NCBI GenBank assembly: GCA_034359265.1
Contig: CP136890.1
Coordinates: 31,042,501-31,106,500 of the forward strand
Length of the DNA: 64,000 bases
From: Canna indica
Taxonomy: Eukaryota; Streptophyta; Magnoliopsida; Zingiberales; Cannaceae
Direction of reading: 5' to 3'
Position numbers and translations under genes: made by a program. This document shows, piece after piece, positions 55,037 to 64,000 of the stretch (position 1 is the stretch's first letter; every line of letters starts with the position of its first letter). The notes beneath the pieces were generated by a model. That model was not told the DNA's origin and did no database searches. It worked only from the letters and a program-made list of their open reading frames with translations.

Positions 55037-57113
55037 TGTTAGAATGGATGAACAAGCACAACGGAAAAAATGATTTTAAAAATACACAAACCATCCCAAA
55101 ACCAGCGATCAACTTTAGCAATCTTTAAGGAATTCAATCTACGAGTAGAAGGAGATGATATACCTTATACCGCGGATGGTAAGGCTGCTCCTATCCTCAT
55201 TTCTAGACGTCCAAGCGCACGTCAGCTCCAAGGAAGGTCCACACCAAATGCCTCGCAATCAAGGGACAACGAACACCAAGACCCGTTGTGGCTCAATGGA
55301 GAGGAAAACTCAACCCCAAAATGCACCTAGGGGAAGCCGGCCCTTCCACCAAGAACCGAGCACCAAAAGGAAGGAAGAGGGGATTTGAAAACCACGAAAT
55401 GAGGAGGAAGATGAAGGAATACCTTGCTGTCCTCCTTGGACTACTCCAAGAAGATGAAAGAGATGACACAGCCAAGAGGAAGAGACCTCCAAATCGGCTT
55501 CACAAACCCGGGAAGACAGAGCTTGATGAACGGCCACCCATGGAGATCAAGAGGAGCTCTTTGGAGTCTTGGTCTTCAAGAAGCTTCTCAAGAATCCAAG
55601 CCACTGCTCCTCTCCAAGATCTTTAACCAATTTTCTTAACCCCTCTCAATGGAGGTTAGGCCATCTATTTATAAGGTGAGTAGGTGGCCCCATGGTGGAC
55701 CCGGCCCCCCTTTTTTAAATCCTCTCACCGGAATTCAAATTTTCAGAGTTTGCCTCCAAAACAATAATTTATATTTAATGGATTTATAATTAATTCAAAA
55801 TTAATTAAGTCCAACTAAATATTAACTTTAATTTTTCTCTATAAATTAAATTCTTATTTATTAGGATTTATCATGTGCCAATCCCTATAATTTAGGGATA
55901 CCCTACAAATTATGGTTACCGAGGAACTCCTTCCTCACGTATTCATTCCTATAGGAAATATCTTTCCTATCATGTCCGTAAACAAGATTCGTGATCGTGT
56001 TGCAGCATGTCCATGCTAGTAGACATATAGTGCCGCATTCGAACTTTATCTCATAAGGCCTGTTACATGGTTAGCCTGTTGTGTGTGACCCATTGGGCCC
56101 CACACTAAGCCAGCAGGGAGTTGTGCATAACGGAGAGTCGGATCCGATAGAATGACTTCTATTCGAATCTTACGACCCTCCACTAAACCCCTTTAGTGTG
56201 GTCATGAGGGACTCCACTCACAAGTCAAGATTGACGTCTAGAAATGTGTCATGACTACCCGAATAGTGTGAGGTTCAATCTACAGGGATCGAACGCCCTT
56301 CGGTGATTAGTTATCGTGCAACTAAATCCCTCGGTTATAATATCCCGAAATCGGCTAGGGTACGAAAGAAGTGTCAAACCCTAATATCGATTCATATGTA
56401 TTCCACCCGCCAAGATGTCGTCTCAATAATGAAACATCATAAACATCTTCCTGACTTTCATTTCTACTTTGGCCAGAGATTCCCGAGTCGACACTTACAG
56501 GGACACATAGGACATTATCTCCTCTTACTAGGAGTAACTGATTCCATGTTGGTTGCTCACCTACCTCCATGAATACTTCCCCATGCTCAGTAATACCCAA
56601 CACATGACGCTGTGGGTCACGTAGGGATAGAACCAAAGCAATGGGTCGTCACTCACAAGGTAACCATGACAACCTCAGGTCCAAGGACTGCTTGCACTCA
56701 TGTAAGGATTCCATTCTGTGTTCCTTGTGCAGGTCCGTTCACTGAACTCATTCCCTAATGATCACCTGCACTTGTACATTAATGACGACTCATAGGTAAT
56801 TGTGAGATCAGCTACCCCTTATCGTGTAAGGCATGTACCAAGTGCACTAGTCTATCCGAAATCATCAATCCCCTAATTGATGATCCTACGACTGGGAACA
56901 TTTAGAACATGGGCATCTGGATTCCAAGTCTCACTGGCATGATCTCATCATGGCCTTGGAATCAGTTGCCCAAGTTCATGGCGATCATCACAATCTAATA
57001 TATACAAAATATAGATGCATCATATGATGAAAAGATGCTTCATTTTATTCATTAACCATAAATAGTTTCCAACACATCAATATGTGATTGGCTCAAGGGC
57101 ACTATTTCTTTCA
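55037..57113 (-). repeat. Copia-3 LTR (3' LTR, minus strand)
   Basis: The sequence begins TGTTAGAATGG on the plus strand at 55037 and ends near 57113 just beyond the polyprotein stop. On the minus strand the LTR would start TGAAAGAAATAG directly after the purine tract AAGTGGGAGAT. About 2.08 kb, long for Copia and like the Angela/SIRE groups. Frames inside it are antisense noise. No second copy was found at the other end of the element. Confidence 0.65.
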
Positions 57114-60100
57114 ATCTCCCACTTGCACTTGTAGCCAATCGTTGCGGTATTTAATACCCATACAACTTAAGTGGCGATCGAATTGCTGCCGTGGTAATGA
57201 CTTTGTGAATGGATCTGCTATATTATCTTTCATGTCGACACGTTCGACATTTATATCATCACATCCAACGATCTCTCTGATCAGGTGATACCGCCTTAGG
57301 ATGTGTTTTGATTTGTGGTGGGATCTAGATTCCTTTGCTTGAGCAATAGCCCCAGTGTTATCACAATAAACGGGGACCAGACCGACAACCTCAGGAACAA
57401 CACCCAGCTCAGAGATAAATTTCTTTATCCACACTCCTTCCTTTGCGGCTTCACTTGTAGCGATGTACTCAGCTTCTGTCATCAAGTCGGCAACAGTTCC
57501 TTGCTTGAAACTTTTCCAGCATATTGCACCACCATTTAGAGTAAATACATACCCAGAAATGGAATTACTATCATCCGGGTCTGATTGGAAACTAGAATCT
57601 GTGTAGCCCTCCAGTTTAAAATCTGACCCACCATAAATCAGGAGAACATCTTTAGTCCTTCTCAAGTACTTAAGAATATTCTTTACGGCTTTCAAAAGTT
57701 CCTCTCCAGGATCCGCCTGAAATCTGCTAATTACCCCTAGGGCATAAGCGACATCAGGCTGAGTACAGAGCATAACATACATGATGGATCCTACTGCCGA
57801 AGCATAAGGGGTCTCGCTCATCCTTTTTCTCTCCTCGGGTGTCTTATGAGACATGTTCTTGGAAAGAGTGATGCCATGACTCATAAGCTAATAAACTCTT
57901 TTACTGCCTTCCATGCTAAATGTTTTTAGCACGGTATTAATATACCGAGACTGGGATAAACCAAGCATCCTTCTAGACCTATCCCTATAGATCTTAATGC
58001 CGAGTACATAGGATGCTTCACCCAAGTCTTTCATGGAGAAGTTTTTGGATAACCATGCTTTCACTGACTGGAGCAGAGGAACATCATTCCCCATGAGTAG
58101 TATGTCATCCACATACAACACAATAAACACAACGGCGCTCCCACTAACCTTTTTATAGACACAAGGTTCGCCTACATTTTTGATGAAGCCAAACTCTTTA
58201 ACCGTCTCATCAAAATGGATGTTCCAACTCCTCGAGGCTTGCTTGAGTCCATAAATGGACCTTTGCAATTTACATACCTTCTTCGGTCCTATCGAAGACA
58301 CGAAACCTTCTGGCTGGGTCATATAGTCCTCTTCCTCAAGTTCACCATTGAGGAATGCAGTCTTGACATTCATCTTCCAAATCTCGTAGTCATGATATGC
58401 AACAATGGCTAGCATTATCCTAATGGACTTGAGCATGGCTATAGGAGAAAAAATATCATCATAGTCAAGACCTTGCCTTTGAGTGAAACCTTTTGCTACT
58501 AGCCTGGCCTTATAGGTCTCCACCTAGCCATCAGCTCCAATCTTTCTTTTAAAGATCCACTTACACCCTATAGGAGTAACTCCTTCGGGCAAGTCAACCA
58601 AAGTCCAAATTTGGTTGGTGAGCATCGAGTCCATTTCAGATTTCATTGCTTCCTGCTATTGTTTGCAATCAACATCCTTGATTCCATGATCATAGGAATG
58701 CAGATCAATGAATTCTTGGTCATTCTCAATGGTCAGGAATAATCTTTCAGGTTGTCTACGCAATCTCCCTAATCTTCGAAGAGTGGAGTAGTGTTTCTGT
58801 GATTGGTTCTTCCTGTGGACTTTCCACAGATGGTTGCGATTTTGCTTGTGGTTGTTGAACTTCATTAAGCTCAACATCTCTCCCGCTCCTACTTTCCTCG
58901 ATAAAATCTTTTTCTAGGAAAGTGACATGCCTACTGACAAACACCTTTTGATCAGTTGGCGAGTATAAATAATACCCTAACCTCTATTTAGGATACCCCA
59001 CAAACCAGTACCTGGTTGATTTAACATAAATCTATTTAGGATACCCTAATTTCTTGACGTACGCGGGGCAACCCCAATTCTTGAGATGCCTTAGATTTGG
59101 TTTCTTACCACTCCATATCTCATATGGTGTACCAGAGACAGATTTGTGGGAGCCCTTTTCAATAGGTTGATAGTCGTTTCAAGCGCATAGCCCTAAAATG
59201 AAATCACCAGATCAGTAAAGCAAAGCATGGACTGTATCATGTCTAACAACGTGCGATTCCTCCTTTCAGATACTCCGTTATGTTGTGGTGTGCCTGGAGG
59301 GGTCCATTTGGAGGCAATTCCATTGTCTTTTAGATAATGTAGAAACTCAGTGGATAAGTACTCACCACCTCAATCTGATCAAAGGGTTTTAATACTTTTC
59401 CCTATTTGTTTCTCAACCTCAGCCTTATACTCTTTGAACTTTTCAAAAGTATAAGACTTATGTCTCAATAGGTAGACATATCCATACCTTGATTTATCGT
59501 CTGTGAACGTGATAAAGTAGGAATACCCACCTCTGGCTTCAGTTGTCATTGGTCCGCAAACATCTGTGTGGACTAGCTCTAACAACCCAGTAGCTCTTTC
59601 ACTACGCCCAGTGAAGGGGGACTTTGTCATTTTTCCTTTAAGACAAGATTCACAAGTTGACATCGATTCAAAATCGAACGGGTCAAACAACCCATCTTTG
59701 TACAACTTGTTAATCTGATTCTCATTAATATGACCCAGTCTCAAGTGTCAAAGATAGGTGAGGTTCATATTATCTCATTTCTTCTTGTGCGTTTGTTCAA
59801 TATGAAAAACATTATCAGTTACATCTAAGACCATCAAACCATTTGATATGTGTCCAATTCCATATAATTCATCAGAATGATATATGTGGCAACAATTATC
59901 TTTTAAAGTCATTTCATAACCTTGTTCTAGCAATAAAGTAACAGAAATAATGCTCTTTATTAGAACTGGAACGTAATAATAATTGCTCAATTCAATGGTT
60001 TTGCCTGATGGCAGATACAAATAATAGGTTCCTACGGCTAAAGTTGCATCTTTTGTGCCATTGCCTACCCGAAGGTCGTAGTCACCTTTGTTTAACATTC

Positions 60101-61073
60101 TACTTATTCTCAACCCTTGAACGAATTGCAAATGTGAGCACCACAACCGGTATCTAATACCTATGAAGTTGAATTTTGTAATGATAGATTTATTTCAATA
60201 ACAAACGCGCTTGCGGAGGGGGCTTCAGAAGCCCTCTTCTGCTTTACTTCTATAATATACTCATTCCAAATGAGCTTCTAGTGGCCATCTTTACCACAAT
60301 GGAAATAGGTGCCCTTAGGAGCCTTCTTCCCTTTCTTCTTGATATCTTTTTTGGGTTTCACATCTTTGTTCTTCACTTTGTTCTTAACAGAGCGTTTCTT
60401 TACTTTTTTAGGGGCACTACCCACTAACAAGACCTTCTCCTTTTTCTTCGGAAGGTGGGACTCAACAGTCTACAACATATTAAGGAGCTCGGGAAGCGAT
60501 GCATCCAACTTGTTCATGTGGTAGTTAATGATAAAGTAGTTAATGATAAATTGTGAAAATGACCCTGTAAGGGATTGAAGTATTAAGTCATGACTTAGCC
60601 CCTTATCAATGTTTACGCCCAATTTCTCTAACCTCTTGATCAATTAGTTTAAGAACATGGGTTTCAACAGGGGTCCCTATCGCCATCTTGGCCTGGAAGA
60701 GTTATTTTGATAACTCAAACCTAGCAGTCTGGCTCTATTCACCGTACAACTCCTTGAGGTGAGAGAGGATGGCCCCTGCGTCCATCTATTCATGTTGTCA
60801 CTGTAGCACATCGGACATCGAGGTGAGCATTAAGCACTGGATATTAGTGCTATCATCTAGCCACTTCTTGTAAGTGGTTCTCAGTTCCTCGGTAGCCCTT
60901 TGGGAATGGGCATTTGGTGACTTGTTATCAAGAATATAGAAAAGTCTCTCCTGGGTGAGGACAATTCTCAGGTTTCGCAACCAATCGACATAGTTCGGTC
61001 CAGTGAGTTTATTTGCATCAAATATGCTTCGCAATGACAGTGTAAATGATATGGCGACAATGAAATGCTTCAA
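57111..61073 (-). pseudogene. Copia-3 gag-pol polyprotein, disrupted
   Basis: Minus strand, right to left: gag start (61073, with ANKLTGPNYVDWLRNLRIVL), a half-lost CCHC finger (about 60300), protease (DTGCGAHICN, about 60145), integrase (59744 onward, RLGHINENQI, HTDVCGPMTTEARGGYSYFI, then GVSERRNRTL), RT (58523-57888, LYVDDILLMG) and RNase H (57884-57111, YCDNTGAIAQAKESRSHHKS shortened here to its key word CDNTGA). RT and RNase H are separated by one TAG (57888-57890), and another TAG lies just before the RT piece (about 58524). Integrase-RT linker and gag have further stops and shifts. Confidence 0.88.
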
Positions 61074-61238
61074 GGAAAATTAAAAACAAACATGAGCTAC
61101 CATTCTATATGCATGATTATTATGGTCTTTTAATTTATCATGTCTCCCACTAATTTTCTCGATTCCCAAATGACCCACCTATTGGGAAGCGGGAAGCCGT
61201 GTTGGTAGACTTCCTTAGGGGAAGATGGAACCCCACTT
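61074..61238 (-). other. Leader of Copia-3; 5' LTR not found
   Basis: Upstream of gag on the minus strand, without a recognisable TGGTATCAGAGC primer site. Sequence type changes at about 61239, suggesting the element is truncated there. Confidence 0.4.
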
Positions 61239-63060
61239 CTCCTACTCGAGTCTCGCATTTAACATGTAATATCCTAGATATTAATAATTCTTTTATGTTA
61301 TTGTTTGTGATTGTCAGCCTACTCGAGTCCGGTGCGAGCTCGCGAGCTCGGGTAAGTAGGAATATGAATTATGCGATTTGTCTTCCTGCGTAGATAAATT
61401 TATTTAATTATTCCATTGTGTGTGCTTGAGTTATTAAATTATGTTGTTTGTGTGTGTATGTGATTGATGCTTGTAATTAGCATGGGATTATTTTGAGCTA
61501 GCGGGTTAGCGGGTTGGATTCGGGCTCGAGGCAGATGCAGGTTTGTTAAGAGGGTTAGTGGATCCTCTTCGACCCCCTTGGCTAGGCGGCTACCTATTGG
61601 AGCCGCACCAGCCGTTTGAGGAAGAGAGGAACCAGCCGCCAAGCCGCCCCTCTCCTCCCCTCCTCTTGGAGCCGTCGAGCCTTGAGGAAGAGAGGAGCCG
61701 CCTAGCCAAGCCGCCCCTCTCCCTCTTCCCCTCTCTTGGAGCAGCCGGTTTGAAGAGGAGCCACTTCCCCTTCTTGAGGAGCCGAGCCGTCGCATCTTCA
61801 AGGCAGGATTCAGAGGCCGCCGATTTAGAATTCTCGTATTTCTTCTTCCTAGATCGGATGAGTGGTTTTACCCCTCCTTTTTCGGGTTTTCTCCCGTGTT
61901 CTTGAGCCGTTCTTGGAGGTTGAGAGTTCTTGTCGAAATTTTCCGTCGTTTCTTGAAGTTTCTTGTCGTTTCCACGTGTTGCCGTGAAAGATGGGGCCCG
62001 AAACCCCCCCCCCCCCTTATGGGGCTCGGCAGCCCTAGGATGATCGTAGGGGTGCTCGGCCAAGGAGGATATCAGGTCGCCCTCAAAGTGTTCGACAAAA
62101 ATGCCTAAGAGAAATCTTGATATGTTCTTTATAATCTAGGCTTGGATTAATCTTCTTAATTAGATTCCTTTGATGCCAATGCATGAGTTGTGTATAGATA
62201 TGTAATTTTCATCTTATGAATCTATGTTTGCATGTGGAAAGATTAATCTTGATGTCTTTGATGGATTCTTGATTTAAAACTTGAGTCTTGATCTTATGAT
62301 GATGTAGATGCATGTTAGATCTTGATTAGGAAATTATGAATTTGTTTTTGTATGATGGACTTAATGTTTTAAATCTGTAGTGATGATAATTTAGGATTAA
62401 AAATCTGTGAATTTCGGATTTATTTTCATGATATGCTGAAAACTCTATCTTGCTGAAAATTTCATGCTGAATTATTGAATCTAGGCTGATTTTGATATCT
62501 CTGTTGTGATGAGAATGGATTATTGAACATAGTCGTGTAACCTATCATTTCGACTAGAAAACATAGTTTGGATCCATAAGTCACACTTGGGAAGTCAGAT
62601 TCGACTTGGGTACACCAGTTTCGGGCTCAACAGTAGACTGAAAACAAAATCCAAAAACAAAACCCTAATCTTGGTGATGGTAATTTTAGTTGCATAATTA
62701 AAATTTAAAGTGGCAGCATAATCTGTTATGAACCAACAAATAAAGTTTATACATGAAATAAAACCTCATGGATTATGATGGATTATGACATTACGAGTCT
62801 AGGTGTTGGGATCGGGCATAGCAGTCCTAGTTAGGGGTCGTAGTCGAGTCGTTGGTAGTTATCATGCACCTGTGTTGGTGATTTGGAATTGTAGTCCCTT
62901 GGGACGTTCATGTCTTTCATTTCAGATTTTATTTGTTAAAAATAATTGTTGGACTTTGATTCATTTATTTCCGCACTTGAACTTCTTGCTAAAAATTTTA
63001 CTGTTTAAATGAGATCTGTTTTGGTTTCTCTTTTATAATAAAAACTATTTATTTCTTCCT
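61239..63060 (+). repeat. Probable gypsy LTR remnant (Del/Tekay-like)
   Basis: Starts near ATGTAATATCCTAGATAT (61260-61280), like a TGTAACACCC-type LTR start altered by C-to-T changes. A GC-rich CCGCCCCTCTCC block (61550-61800) follows, then a long AT-rich tail ending in TTTATTTCCGCAC-like sequence near 62970. Frames open on both strands in the GC-rich block are proline/arginine-rich with no domain. No matching second LTR is in the window. Confidence 0.4.
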
Positions 63061-64000
63061 CTATCTTTTATGAGTTGGCATGTGCAAGTGATGGGTGTCG
63101 AATCCACCAAAAATAAATTCCTACTTCTTGAGATTTTGTAGTCATGACAAGTAGGGTCGAATCCACAAAGACTCGTTAGTTTCAAATTCTTTCAAAACCA
63201 GAAATTAAAAGGAAGGAATTAAAAAAAAAGAGTTTTTTTTATTAGATGCAAGATGAAATAAAGACAGTAATTAAAAACAGTGATTAAAATTAAGGTGGAA
63301 TCAATGAGAGGAAAGTCTAGCTAAAGGCACGTTCTCGATTACGGTTCATAGGATTGATTATAGACGCCAAGGATGAGTTCCTTTACTTCTAGCAATTTAA
63401 TAGACTATATGAATTGAACAACAATCTCACATGTCATATTAATTCAAGAATTCCATTAGTACGATTGAACAACAACCTCGACTAATTTGCCTCTAAATCC
63501 GGCATAGAACAACCATACCGAAAGACTAGCTTTTTCCTGATAATCTGGTAACAGACCGACAATTAAAAGGGAATAATAGAATAATTTCTGCAGGAAATAA
63601 ATGAACACTAGAAAGTAAAAGAGGTGAAGCATAGAGGGATCTCATAATCCATAGAACCGAAATGTCGAATCGTCCTTTAGCTAGAAAGAAGTGAGTTAGC
63701 CACACAGTGCAAACACAAACAATTTCATTCTCTAAAAATTACTGCTGGATTCAAACTTAATTCTAAGGAGCAAAACTAAAAAGAAGGTTAAAGATAAGAA
63801 TTGCCAGCCCTGTTCATTACAAATTTTCTCCTCTTATAGGAGAATTCCAAAACTAACTAGAATAGTAAATAAAAATTAAATGAACCTTACATGGAAATAA
63901 ACTAACAACCAAATATCCTGGTTTAATATTTTAGACACAAATGGATCGTCCAAATTCGCATGGAAACATGGAAGCAAATTTTTAGCTTTAAATATGATAA
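63061..64000. other. Non-coding AT-rich sequence, LTR- or leader-like
   Basis: Contains GTGTCGAATCCACC and GGGTCGAATCCACAAAGAC, a type of repeat often found around Athila-like elements, and pairs such as TTGAACAACAATCTC / TTGAACAACAACCTC. No gene recognised. Confidence 0.35.

Noticed and set aside
61543..62063. GC-rich open frames on both strands
   Set aside because: Proline/arginine-rich with no domain, and typical of GC-rich LTR blocks.

Overview
The window is a repeat-dense stretch of a flowering-plant nuclear genome. Captured and resident plant genes, plant-type transposons and an endogenous badnavirus-like sequence show this. The GC-rich exons of the captured genes and the badnavirus relative make a monocot plausible, but I cannot name the species. 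Almost everything is transposon built on transposon. The only clear free-standing host gene is a small PGG-domain membrane protein gene at 8.2-9.3 kb.

Layout. 0-6 kb: a Ty3/gypsy gag-protease relic (minus strand) carries three insertions: a CACTA element (1-509, cut by the window edge), an AT-rich MITE (699-1650) and a Pack-MULE (3454-5701, exact 9-bp target duplication). The Pack-MULE holds pieces of a CHUP1-like gene and of a cytokinin dehydrogenase gene. 6-11 kb: AT-rich sequence with local duplications, the PGG gene and a palindromic MITE. 11.0-21.5 kb: a LINE fragment split by a 9.43-kb pararetrovirus insertion (minus strand). The insertion is longer than one viral genome: about 7.37 kb of unique circular genome plus a 2.06-kb direct repeat of the movement/capsid region at its two ends. 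21.5-34.3 kb: a gypsy-LTR-like sequence split by a full-length CACTA element (22494-33216, target duplication AAC). A second, internally deleted CACTA sits inside it in the opposite orientation (22724-26318, target duplication TAA).

34.3-48.4 kb: a second Mutator-like element, once about 2 kb, carries a complete pectin-methylesterase-inhibitor reading frame. It has been blown up to 14 kb by two Copia retrotransposons (35068-39791 and 43640-47921) and one hAT transposon (40397-43522), each with target duplications. 48.9-51.9 kb: a 35-bp inverted-repeat pair encloses GC/AT-alternating tandem repeats and a third Pack-MULE (49932-51163) with a WD40 (JINGUBANG-like) gene fragment. 52-55 kb: LTR-like sequence and a chromovirus-type gypsy fragment. 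55-61 kb: a minus-strand Copia element with one long LTR. 61-64 kb: LTR-like, non-coding sequence.

Few of these genes work together. In the CACTA nest the two copies carry different lesions in the transposase and accessory gene. The pararetrovirus carries all expected virus domains, but its main reading frame is broken by different stops in each repeat, and it has an extra open frame between the end of ORF3 and the promoter. The three Mutator-like elements together hold parts of four plant genes (CHUP1-like, CKX, PMEI, WD40). Coordinates of domain limits and of degenerate elements are by-eye estimates.
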